From positions 1-32,648 of the forward strand of contig CAVVHQ010000047.1 of the NCBI GenBank assembly GCA_963748075.1: a stretch of DNA of 32,648 nucleotides. The letters are read 5' to 3'. Below the pieces are notes generated by a model, which was not told where the DNA came from, did not search any database, and worked only from the letters and a program-made list of their open reading frames with translations. The translations under genes and the position numbers were made by a program. Position 1 is the first letter of the stretch. Each line of letters starts with the position of its first letter. The stretch comes from VRUE01 sp963748075 (GTDB taxonomy: Bacteria; Actinomycetota; Thermoleophilia; Solirubrobacterales; 70-9). Positions 23,435 through 31,318 of this stretch are shown here, in pieces.

Positions 23435-24025
23435 CTAACCAGGCCCCGGCGCGATCATGCGGATCGCCTCCGGGTACAGCTCGTGCTCGACCGCGTGGAT
23501 CGCCGCCTCGAGCCGCTCGCGGTCGCGGTCGGCGGGGACCGGCACCTCGCGCTGGAGGATCGGCGGCCCGGTGTCGACGCCCTCGTCGACGAAGTGGACG
23601 GTGACGCCGGTCACCTCGACCCCGGCGTCGAGCGCCTGGCCGATCGCGTCGAGCCCGGGGAAGGAGGGCAGCAGCGCCGGGTGGACGTTGACGATGCGGT
23701 TGCGGAAGCGGGCGACGAAGGCGGGGGAGAGCAGCTGCATGTAGCCGGCGAGGACGACCAGGTCGGCGCCGCGCGCCTCGACCCAGTCGCCGATCGCCGC
23801 GTCCCGCGCCTCCCGGTCCGGGTAGTCGTCGCGGGGGAAGACGGCGGTCTCGACCCCGGCCGCCCGCGCCCGCTCCAGCGCCCGCGCGCCGGGCTTGTCG
23901 GAGCCGACGCCGACCACCTCGATCCCCTCCCGCCCGTGCAGCCGGTCGAGGATCGCCTGCAGGTTGGTGCCGCTGCCGGAGGCGAGGACGACGATGCGGA
24001 AGCGCTCACGTCGCGATCCTCGCAC
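23435..24025 (-). CDS. purN: Phosphoribosylglycinamide formyltransferase (joined in frame to purF)
   Basis: Transfers formyl from formyl-tetrahydrofolate to glycinamide ribonucleotide. Family marks are RIVVLASGSGTNLQAI, the catalytic Asn-His in NRIVNVHPALLPSFPG, and the catalytic Asp in VHFVDEGVDTGPPILQ. The protein is of normal length from RFRIVVL. As sequenced there is no stop between purF and purN, and the frame runs through. The nearest in-frame start is GTG 24025 (MRGSRRERFRIVVL). A GTGA at 24006-24009, which would make a usual stop/start overlap, lies in another frame. Two compensating indels or a genuine fusion are both possible. Confidence 0.93.
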   Translation of the reverse strand: MRGSRRERFRIVVLASGSGTNLQAILDRLHGREGIEVVGVGSDKPGARALERARAAGVETAVFPRDDYPDREARDAAIGDWVEARGADLVVLAGYMQLLSPAFVARFRNRIVNVHPALLPSFPGLDAIGQALDAGVEVTGVTVHFVDEGVDTGPPILQREVPVPADRDRERLEAAIHAVEHELYPEAIRMIAPGPG

Positions 24026-25521
24026 CCAGACCGGTGAGGTCGTATTCTGCTCGGTAGGCGGGACGAACTCACGACCTCGCGGGGTCGCCGGCACCACGGC
24101 GATGTCCTCGAGGGCGAATTTGCCGTTCGCTCCGTCGGGGTCGCCGAGCGGGTAGCGGCCGGTGAAGCAGGCGTCGCAGTGGTCCTCGGGCGGCGTGCCG
24201 ACCGCCTCGTAGACGCCGTCGATCGAGAGGTAGGCGAGCGAGTCGGCGCCGAGCTCGTCGGCGATCTCCTCGATCGTGCGCTCGTGGGCGATCATCTCCT
24301 CGCGGGTCGACATGTCGACCCCGTAGTGGCAGGGGTGGCGGATCGGCGGCGCCGAGATCCGCAGGTGGACCTCGCTCGCCCCGGCGTCGCGCAGCATGCC
24401 GACGATCTGCCGCGTCGTGTTGCCGCGCACGATCGAGTCGTCGACGACGACGAGCCGCTGGCCGGCGACGATCTCCGGCAGCGGGTTGAACTTCAGCCGC
24501 AGGCCGTGCTTGCGCAGCTCCTGCCCCGGCTGGATGAAGGTGCGCGCCACGTAGCGGTTCTTGATCAGCCCGTCGTCGCGGGGCAGCCCCGAGGCGCGCG
24601 CGAACCCGGCCGCCGCCGGGTTGCCGGAGTCGGGCACGGAGATCACCAGGTCGGCCTCGACCGGCGCCTCGCGCCAGAGGATCTCGCCCATCCGGCCGCG
24701 CGACCTGCTGCAGCACCTTGCCCTCCAGCCGGCTGTCGGGGCGGGAGAAGTAGATGTGCTCGAAGACGCAGTCGCCGGCCGCTCCGTCTTGACCACCTGG
24801 CGGGTCTCGAGGCCGCGCTCGGTCAGCGAGACCATCTCCCCGGGCCGAACCTCGCGCAGCAGCTCGGCGCCGATGATGTCGAAGGCGCAGCTCTCCGAGG
24901 CGACGACGAAGCGGTCCTCGAGCCGGCCCAGCGAGAGCGGCCGCACCCCGTGCGGGTCGCGGAAGGCGACGACCGCGTGCTTGGTCATCGCCACGGTCGA
25001 GTAGGCGCCCTCAGCCGCGGCATCACGTCGGCGACCGCGTCCTCGATGAACCGCCCGTCGATGGAGGAGAGCAGCGCCGCGATGATCTCCGAGTCCGAGG
25101 TGCCGCGGAAGGCGATGCCGCGCTCCTTCAGCTCGTTCCACAGCTCGACCGCGTTGGTCAGGTTGCCGTTGTGGGCGAGCGCCAGCTCGCGGCCGTCGTC
25201 GCGCCAGACCGGCTGCGCGTTCTCCCAGGAGCCGCCGCCGGTGGTCGAGTAGCGGACGTGGCCGATCGCCATGTCGCCCTCCAGCGCCCGCAGCTTCTCC
25301 TCGTCGAAGACCTGGGAGACGAGGCCGGAGTCGCGCAGCGTCGTGATGTGGCCGCCCTCGCAGGTGGCGATCCCGGCCGACTCCTGGCCGCGGTGCTGGA
25401 GCGCGTAGAGGCCGAAGTAGGCGAGCCGGGCGACGTCGTGGCCGGGCGCGTATACGCCGAACACCCCGCATTCCTCGCGCGGGCCATCGCGGTCTATCGG
25501 CTGCCCCTCGGGCGGAGTCAA
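24026..25521 (-). CDS. purF: Amidophosphoribosyltransferase (at least three frameshifts)
   Basis: First committed enzyme of purine synthesis; it makes phosphoribosylamine from PRPP and glutamine. The start is TTG 25521. A 17-residue propeptide precedes Cys18 (REECGVFGVYAPG), the glutaminase nucleophile exposed by processing. The PRPP loop is VVVDDSIVRGNTTRQ. Cysteines in CVFEHIYF, HPCHYGVD and DHCDACF match the iron-sulfur ligands of the Bacillus-type enzyme. The reading frame must be corrected near 25012 (MPRL to GAYSTVAM), near 24780 and near 24705. After KFALEDIAVVP an atypical tail of about 30 residues leads without stop into purN. No purM lies between them, although purF-purM-purN is the common order. 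Confidence 0.93.
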
Positions 25522-25630
25522 AGCGCGTGCTTTCCTCGCGTTTAGAAGGACGTGACGCGCAGGCGGACTGCCTACCCCGGCAGGGTACCAGCGGCGCGGG
25601 ACCGCCGGCGGCGACCGCGTTCGGGGCGGC

Positions 25631-26113
25631 TCAGTCCTCGACCAGGTCGCCCACCTGGGCGCTGGCCAGCCGCACCATCTCGTTGGGGTCCAGCTTCACG
25701 GAGTGACGGTGGTCGCCAGCGCTGCAGAGCACCGCTCGTGGTCGAGGAGCGCGCAGGTCGACGATCTGCTCGACCTCGAAGAATCGGCCCGAAGGGCGGG
25801 CAGCGCCGCCTAGCTCGAACTGGGCGAAGTCCGCGCCCATCTCCTGCTCGGTGGCGAGCCGCGGCTCGTCGCTCCTCACCCAGCAGCTCGGCCGCCTTCT
25901 TCGGGTCGAGCCGCTCCGACGCGGGGATCACCGCCAGCACGTACCCCTCGCCGTGGCGCAGCATCACCTCCTTGGCGGCCGTCCTCCGGCTCGATCCCGG
26001 AGGCGCGCGCCTCGGCCGCCGCGGTGAACCGCTCCCCGTGCTCGACGACCTCGTAGGCAACGCCCTGCTCGTCCAGGTACCGCGGTCAGCACATTGTCGA
26101 TCTTATCCGCCAC
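25631..26113 (-). CDS. YbaK/EbsC-type aminoacyl-tRNA deacylase (several frameshifts)
   Basis: Reading across frames gives a protein of about 160 aa. It starts MADKIDNVLT and continues YLDEQGVAYEVVEHGERFTA, AAKEVMLRHGEGYVLAVIPA and SERLDPKKAAELLG. Then follow DEPRLATEQEMGADFAQFEL, PPFGPIL, and AGDHRHSVKLDPNEMVRLAS to the end, QVGDLVED. This order is that of YbaK/ProX-like editing domains: a Lys in the AAKEVM helix, the PPFG loop and the GDH-H-V-D strand. They hydrolyse mischarged tRNAs in trans. At least four single-base shifts are needed (near 26088, 25980, 25875 and 25800). The start may be GTG 26113. It is divergent from the acylphosphatase gene, and no operon link to purF is evident. Confidence 0.78.
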
Positions 26114-26152
26114 GGTGAAGTCAGGCTAGCTCCATACGCCTGCGGCGCTACC

Positions 26153-26431
26153 TTGGCGATCGGTGATTCGCAGGCCGGGCCGATCGTCCACGGACGCGTG
26201 CAGGGGGTCTTCTTCCGCGATACGACCCGCCGCCAGGCGGCCGCGCGTGGCGTCGCCGGCTGGGTCCGCAACCGGCCCGGCGGCACGGTCGAGGCGGTCC
26301 TCGAGGGCGAGCCCGAGGCGGTCGAGGCGCTGCTCGCCTTCTGCCGCGAGGGCCCGCCCGGCGCCCTGGTGGAGCGGGTCGAGGTCGCCGACGAAAAGCC
26401 CGAGGGCCTTGCCGGGTTCGAGGTCCGATGA
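26153..26431 (+). CDS. acyP: Acylphosphatase
   Basis: A small enzyme that hydrolyses acyl phosphates. The ferredoxin-like fold is recognised from IVHGRVQGVFFRDTTRRQA, with the catalytic Arg in GVFFRD, and GWVRNRPGGTVEAVLEGEPE, with the catalytic Asn. The closing strands contain RVEVADEKPEGLAGFEVR, and the 92-aa length is typical. The open frame begins at TTG 26153. The N-terminus before IVHGR is unusual, and the GTG at 26163 (MIRRPG) in another frame looks like the natural start if one indel is allowed. It is divergent from the YbaK-like gene. Confidence 0.9.
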   Translation: MAIGDSQAGPIVHGRVQGVFFRDTTRRQAAARGVAGWVRNRPGGTVEAVLEGEPEAVEALLAFCREGPPGALVERVEVADEKPEGLAGFEVR

Positions 26432-26640
26432 GGCCTGAGAAGACGTAAGCTGCAGCGGGTGGCGCGCGCGGCTCGGGACCACCCTCTGCGGAATCAGGCC
26501 TGGTGCTGGTCGGCCTGCCGGATGCCTCCCGTCACACGCTGGCGCAACGTGATCGTCGTCGAGACGCCCCGGCGCAACCGTAGGGTCGATCCTTGGTCAC
26601 GGCCTTTGGCCGGGCGCCGGTTGGCGTTCGCCCCTCGGGA

Positions 26641-27110
26641 CTATGGACGGCAACTGATCAGCGGGTGGCCCAGGACGGCCTCGCAGCTCCTGAGCTCGCG
26701 CCGCTGCTTCGCCAGCTGGTCGAGCTGCGCCTGCAGCTCGCTGACCGAGATCTGGCGACCATGCGGATCTCCGAACGGCTGTAGCGGAAGAGCCCCGGCC
26801 GGCCTCTTCGTCGCCGCGCGTGATGCGCCGCGCAGCCCTCCCTGGCGCAGCTCGAGGACGTCGCGCCGAGCGAGGCCTTCGGTGACGGTCTCCCCGCCAG
26901 GCAGCCGCGTGCCCGCGTTTGTGTGGTTGATCTGGGCGATCAGTCCTCCAGCTCGTCGCAAATCGCGCCGAGCTCGGTGAGCAGCTCGTCCGGGCTCTCG
27001 GGCGGCTCGTCGCCCTCCTGCACCAGCACGCTTCCCCGCAACCGCTCCTGAATCTGCCCGACCCGCTTCTGCAGGTCGGCCCGACGGGTGAGCGCTTCTC
27101 CAACGATCAT
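26641..27110 (-). CDS. DIP1984-family protein (septicolysin-like, frameshifted)
   Basis: About 155 aa. The N-terminal part reads MIVGEALTRRADLQKRVGQI, then QERLRGSVLVQEGDEPPESP and DELLTELGAICDELED. After a shift near 26943 it continues LIAQINHTNAGTRLPGGETV and TEGLARRDVLELRQ. The segment GLFRYSRSEIRMVA sits in a third frame, and the end ISVSELQAQLDQLAKQRREL returns to the second. This series matches the helical DIP1984 family, whose cellular role is not established; the name septicolysin in some annotations does not prove toxicity. Two long helices with heptad-like Leu spacing suggest a coiled coil. It follows purL by about 40 bp on the same strand. Confidence 0.82.
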
Positions 27111-27152
27111 CGCCGTCAGACCATAGCAGTCTACAGCAGAAGCTGCGGTGGC

Positions 27153-29447
27153 TCATTGACCGGCTCCAACCGTGGATACGGGCAGCGAGCGAGCGCCAGG
27201 CGGTCTCGGCGGCATCGAGGTCGAGGCTGAGGCTGCGGTCGCCGGCGGCGATCTCGATCGCCTCGCCGCCGACCTTGCCGAGCAGGAGGACGGCGACGCC
27301 GTCGCCGGCGAGCGACTTCGAGCGCGCCGCGCTCGCCGCTGACGACGAAGCCGCCGCTGCCCTCGCCGAACAGGGCCTCCTCGGGTGAGCAGCCGCGGTC
27401 GCGCAGCGGCTGGAGGTCGACGCGGCAGCCGATGCCCCCGCCGATCGCCGCACTCGGCAAGGGCGCAGGCGAGGCCGCCGTCGCTGACGTCGTGGACGGA
27501 GGCGAGCACCCCGGCGCGGACCGCCTCGCGCACCGCGGCGCAGGCGGCGGCGACCGCGGCGACGTCGGGCTGGGGGAGGCCGATGTCCAGCTCGCCGCGC
27601 AGCTTCGCCAGCTCCGAGCCGGCGAGCGAGGGGGCGAAGGGGCCGAGCAGGGCGATCGCGTCGCCCTCGCGGGCGAAGGCGCTCGGCGCGGTGCGGCCCG
27701 GGTCGGGCAGCTCGCCGACCATCCCCACCACCGGGGTCGGGTAGATCGGGCCCTCCGGCCCCTCGTTGTAGAGGGAGACGTTGCCGCCGACCACCGGGAC
27801 GCCGAGCGCCTCGCAGGCGTCGGCGAGGCCGGCGATCGCGCGGTCGAGCTGCCAGGCCGGCGCCGGCTTCTCCGGGTTGCCGAAGTTGAGGCAGTTGGTC
27901 AGGCCGAGCGGCTCGGCGCCGGCGCAGGCGAGGTTCTGGGCGCACTCGAGCACCGCCTCGACCGTGCCCGCGTAGGGGTCGCAGGCGACCCGCCGCCCGT
28001 TGCCGTCGATCGAGACGGCGATCGCGTTGCCGGCCTCGGGAATCTGGAGGACGGCGGCGTCCGCCGCGTCGCGCGCCGCGGGCCGGCCGCCCGGCGCCCC
28101 TTCCCCTGCCCGGCGCACGGTCCGCGAGCCGACCAGGGAGTCGTACTGCCCGAATGCCCAGCGCTTCGAGGCGACGCTGGGCGAGGCGAGCAGGGCGCGC
28201 AGGATCGCCGCGGGGTCCGCGGGGTCGGCGTCCGGGCCGGCCCCGGCCGCGACCCGCCCGGCGAGCACGTCCTCATTGGGGTAGATCCACCCCTCCGGCG
28301 CGGCCGGGCTGAGGTCGTAGAGCGGGCAGCCGTCGACCAGCGCCTCGACCGGCACGTCGCCGACCGTCTCGCCGTCGCGCAGCACCCGCACCCGGCCGCT
28401 GTCGGTGACGGCGCCGATCTCGGTCGCGCCCGTCTGCCACTTCTGGCAGACCGCGAGCACCTCGGACAGCCGCGAGGGCTCGACCACGGCGAGCATCCGC
28501 TCCTGCGACTCGGAGACCATGATCTCGAACGGCTCCATGTCGGCCTCGCGCAGCGGCACCCGCGCCACGTCTATGTCGATACCCACGCCGCCGGCCGCTG
28601 CCATCTCCCCGGCCGAGGAGGTGAGGCCGGCGGCGCCGAGGTCCTGCAGCGATACGAGCAGCCCCCGCTTCAGCAGCTCCAGGCAGCACTCGAGCAGCTT
28701 CGACTCCTCGAAGGGGTCGCCGATCTGCACGCTCGGCCGCTTCGCCTCGTCGCCGTCGCCCAGCTCGGCTGAGGCGAGCACCGAGGCGCCGCCGATCCCG
28801 TCGCGCCCGGTCGAGGCGCCCATCAGGACGACCGCGTTGCCGACCCCGACCGCGGCCGCCCGCACCATGTCCTTTTGCCGTGCCAGCCCGACGCACATCG
28901 CGTTGACCAGGCAGTTGTGCTCGTAGGGCGCCTCGAAGTAGATCTCGCCGCCCACCGTCGGCACGCCGATCGAGTTGCCGTAGTGGCCGATCCCGCGCAC
29001 CGCGCCGTCGAGCAGGTGGCGCGAGCGCACCGAGCCCAGCTCGCCGAAGCGCAGCGAGTCGAGGATCGCGATCGGCCGCGCGCCGAGCGCGAAGACGTCG
29101 CGGAGGATGCCGCCGACCCCGGTCGCCGCCCCCTGGAAGGGCTCGACCGCGCTCGGGTGGTTGTGCGACTCGACCTTGAAGGCGACCGCGCAGCCTCCCC
29201 CGATATCGACTGCGCCGGCGTTCTCGCCCGGTCCCATCACCACCCGCTCGCCCTCGGTCGGCAGCCGCCGCAAGAGCTTGCGCGAGTGCTTGTAGGCGCA
29301 GTGCTCAGACCAGAGCAGGCTGAACATCGCCAGCTCCACTCCATTCGGCTCGCGGTCGAGCTTCTCGCAGATCAGCTCGTACTCGGCGTCGGTGAGGCCC
29401 AGCGCCCGATGCGCCGGCTGATCCACCCGAGCCTCCGGGGAGCTCAA
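27153..29447 (-). CDS. purL: Phosphoribosylformylglycinamidine synthase, large subunit PurL (frameshifted at the end)
   Basis: ATP-dependent synthase subunit of the small-PurL type, working with PurQ (ammonia supply) and PurS. Marks are SLLWSEHCAYKHSRKLL with the catalytic His, VMGPGENAGAVDIGGG, VAFKVESHNHPSAVEPFQGA, GASTGRDGIGGASV, SLQDLGAAGL and VVGGNVSLYN. The frame shifts near 27455 (after GGLACALAEC) and near 27315. The corrected text reads GEGSGGFVVSGERG, then GDGVAVLLLGKVGGEAIEIA. The exact stop is uncertain: 27153 is one frame's stop and 27131 another's. The start is TTG 29447, with GGAGGGG about 8 nt upstream. It lies 74 bp after purQ. Confidence 0.95.
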   Translation of the reverse strand: MSSPEARVDQPAHRALGLTDAEYELICEKLDREPNGVELAMFSLLWSEHCAYKHSRKLLRRLPTEGERVVMGPGENAGAVDIGGGCAVAFKVESHNHPSAVEPFQGAATGVGGILRDVFALGARPIAILDSLRFGELGSVRSRHLLDGAVRGIGHYGNSIGVPTVGGEIYFEAPYEHNCLVNAMCVGLARQKDMVRAAAVGVGNAVVLMGASTGRDGIGGASVLASAELGDGDEAKRPSVQIGDPFEESKLLECCLELLKRGLLVSLQDLGAAGLTSSAGEMAAAGGVGIDIDVARVPLREADMEPFEIMVSESQERMLAVVEPSRLSEVLAVCQKWQTGATEIGAVTDSGRVRVLRDGETVGDVPVEALVDGCPLYDLSPAAPEGWIYPNEDVLAGRVAAGAGPDADPADPAAILRALLASPSVASKRWAFGQYDSLVGSRTVRRAGEGAPGGRPAARDAADAAVLQIPEAGNAIAVSIDGNGRRVACDPYAGTVEAVLECAQNLACAGAEPLGLTNCLNFGNPEKPAPAWQLDRAIAGLADACEALGVPVVGGNVSLYNEGPEGPIYPTPVVGMVGELPDPGRTAPSAFAREGDAIALLGPFAPSLAGSELAKLRGELDIGLPQPDVAAVAAACAAVREAVRAGVLASVHDVSDGGLACALAECGDRRGHRLPRRPPAAARPRLLTRGGPVRRGQRRLRRQRRARRARSRSPATASPSSCSARSAARRSRSPPATAASASTSMPPRPPGARSLPVSTVGAGQ

Positions 29448-29520
29448 GACAAACCCCTCCGCTGCGCCTTTGCCTCGCTATTCGCGGCGAAGGAACAGCG
29501 GAGCCTCGTCGGCAGCCTTC

Positions 29521-30167
29521 TCATGCGGTGCTCCCGGTCACGGCTTCGAAGATCCGCAACCCATCCGTCGACCCGGTCAGCGGGTCGACCGCGTGCTCGG
29601 GGTGCGGCATCAGGCCGAGCACGTTGCCGGCCTCGTTCGTCACGCCGGCGATGTTGCGGGCCGAGCCGTTCGGGTTCTGCCCCGGCGCGTAGCGGAAGGC
29701 GACCTGGCCCCTCGCCTCGATCTCGTCGAGCATCGAATCCGGCGCCCAGTAGCGCCCTTCGCCGTGCTTGACCGGGATCGAAAGCCGCTCGCCGCCAGCG
29801 GAACGTGACGAGTCGACCCCGCAGCGTCGACCTGGCGGCAGACGAAGCGCAGGTCGTCGTTGACCAGCAGCGCCCCGGGCAGCAGCCCTGCCTCGCAGAG
29901 GACCTGGAAGCCGTTGCAGATCCCCAGCACCGGCCCGCCGCCCGCCGCGAACTCCGCAACGGCCTCCATCGCCGGAGAGAAGCGGGCGATCGCGCCGGCC
30001 CGCAGGTAGTCGCCGTAGGAGAAGCCGCCGGGGACGACGACCGCGTCGACTCCGCCGAGGTCGCGCTCCTCGTGCCAGACCAGGCGTGCCTCGCCGCTCA
30101 GCCCGCAGGCGTGCAGGGCGTCCCGCTCGTCACAGGAGCCGGGGAACTGGAGCACCCCCCAGAGCAT
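29521..30167 (-). CDS. purQ: Phosphoribosylformylglycinamidine synthase, glutaminase subunit PurQ (frameshift)
   Basis: Class I glutamine amidotransferase that supplies ammonia to PurL. The N-terminus is MLWGVLQFPGSCDERDAL. VPGGFSYGDYLRAGAIA is typical of PurQ, the nucleophile is Cys in GICNGFQVLCEAG, and the catalytic His-Glu is in MPHPEHAVDP. A shift near 29805 separates CRQVDAAGSTRHVPLA from GERLSIPVKHGEGRYWAPD; after correction the protein is about 215 aa, the usual size. The ATG at 30167 shares one base with the purS stop, so purS and purQ are translationally coupled. Confidence 0.95.
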
Positions 30168-30397
30168 CAGGCGCCGTCGATGGTCTCGATCTCGAAATCC
30201 TCGATCAGCGGGTTGGCGAGCAGCTTCTCGCACAGCTCCGCCAGTCGCTCCGGGTCGTCGGCCTCCAGCTCGACCATCCGCCCGACCCGCACGTGCTCGA
30301 TCCCCTCGAAGCCGAGCGCCGGCAGCGCCCGCTCGACCGCCTTGCCCTGCGGGTCGAGGATTCCCTCCTTCGGCCGGATCAGCACCCGCGCTTTCAG
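30167..30397 (-). CDS. purS: Phosphoribosylformylglycinamidine synthase subunit PurS, apparent CTG start
   Basis: A 76-aa accessory subunit that links PurQ to PurL. The sequence KARVLIRPKEGILDPQGKAV, then LGFEGIEHVRVGRMVELEAD and LLANPLIEDFEIE, is clear PurS. The family normally starts just before KARVLIRP. At that place the codon is CTG (30397-30395), which overlaps the TGA of purC in CTGA, exactly where ATGA would be expected. The next possible start, GTG four codons on, would remove part of the first beta strand. Either CTG is used or a base is miscalled. Confidence 0.92.
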   Translation of the reverse strand: MKARVLIRPKEGILDPQGKAVERALPALGFEGIEHVRVGRMVELEADDPERLAELCEKLLANPLIEDFEIETIDGA

Positions 30398-31245
30398 AAG
30401 CTTCGCTCCGTGATCCGCTCGTAGGCCTCGACGTATTTCGCCCGCGTCTGCTCGACCACGTCGGGCGGCAGCTCCGGCGCCGGCGGCCGGTGGTTCCAGC
30501 CGGCGGCGTCGGCCCAATCGCGGACGAACTGCTTGTCGAAGGAGGGCTGCGCCCTGCCGGACTGGTAGCGGTCGGCCGGCCAGAAGCGCGAGGAGTCGGG
30601 GGTGAGGACCTCGTCGGCGAGGACTACCTCGGCGCCGGCGTGGCGGCCGAACTCGAACTTGGTGTCGGCGAGGACGATCCCCCGTTCCGCGGCGTGCTCG
30701 GCGCCGCGCGAGTAGACCTCGACCGAGATCCGCCGCAGCTCCTCCATCAGCGCTCGGTCGCCGACGATCTCCGCCGCCCGCTCGAAGTCGACGTTCTCGT
30801 CGTGGTCGCCGATCTCGGCCTTGGTCGCCGGGGTGAAGATCGGCTCCGGCAGCCGGTCGGACTCGAGCAACCCGGACGGCAGCTCGATCCCGCAGACCGC
30901 GCCGCTCTCCCTGTATTCCCGCCAGCCGGAGCCGGAGAGGTAGCCGCGCACCACGCACTCGACCGGGTACATCTCCAGCCGCCGCACCCGCATCGCCCGT
31001 TCGGCGACCTCCTCGGGCACGTCGTCGGAGATCAGGTGGTTGGGGACGATGTCGCCGCTCAGCTCGAACCAGAACAGCGACATCCGGTTGAGCACCTTCC
31101 CCTTGTCGGGGATCGGGGTCGGCATCACCACGTCGTAGATCGAGATCCGGTCGGAGGCGACCATCAGCAGGTCGTCGCCCCACTCGTAGATCTCACGCAC
31201 CTTCCCCGTCGAATGAAGCTTCAGATCCGCGACCGCGGTGGACAC
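30394..31245 (-). CDS. purC: SAICAR synthase
   Basis: Joins aspartate to CAIR in purine synthesis. The 283-aa protein has HSTGKVREIYEWGDDLLMVA, SDRISIYDVVMPTPIPDKG, PVECVVRGYLSGSGWREY, PIFTPATKAEIGDHDENV, LADTKFEFG and EVLTPDSSRFWPADRYQSG, the full set of family blocks. The start is GTG 31245 (MSTAVADLKLHSTG); the longer open frame upstream to 31488 lies antisense to the P450 gene and is not coding. The frame is intact. The stop overlaps purS. It leads the purC-purS-purQ-purL group and is divergent from the P450 gene. Confidence 0.96.
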   Translation of the reverse strand: MSTAVADLKLHSTGKVREIYEWGDDLLMVASDRISIYDVVMPTPIPDKGKVLNRMSLFWFELSGDIVPNHLISDDVPEEVAERAMRVRRLEMYPVECVVRGYLSGSGWREYRESGAVCGIELPSGLLESDRLPEPIFTPATKAEIGDHDENVDFERAAEIVGDRALMEELRRISVEVYSRGAEHAAERGIVLADTKFEFGRHAGAEVVLADEVLTPDSSRFWPADRYQSGRAQPSFDKQFVRDWADAAGWNHRPPAPELPPDVVEQTRAKYVEAYERITERSF

Positions 31246-31274
31246 GGACGCGATGCTAGCTGGCGGCGAGGCGG

Positions 31275-31299
31275 GGAGGGGGCACCCCCTGCCCCCTCC
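31275..31299. promoter_or_regulatory. Perfect 10-bp inverted repeat between purC and the P450 gene
   Basis: GGAGGGGGCA and TGCCCCCTCC are separated by five C. The repeat lies 30 bp upstream of the purC start and 20 bp upstream of the P450 start, so it could be a shared operator or a leader hairpin in either transcript. The flanking GGCGGGGAGG (31270-31279 region) also occurs in the arms of the palindromic elements at 8936 and 11388, so it might be a remnant of that family. Confidence 0.4.
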
Positions 31300-31318
31300 T
31301 TCTGCGACGCTATGCGGG

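Noticed and set aside
26432..26640. Possible gene after acylphosphatase
   Set aside because: The open frames here show no recognisable protein character, ribosome binding site or conserved motif; I see nothing in this 209-bp gap.
28071..28130. Short GC-rich insertion in purL (encoding RAGEGAPGGRPAARDAADAA) as a fifth palindromic element
   Set aside because: It contains a direct repeat (GCCCGGCGC twice) rather than an inverted one, and lacks the CCGCGGGT ends.
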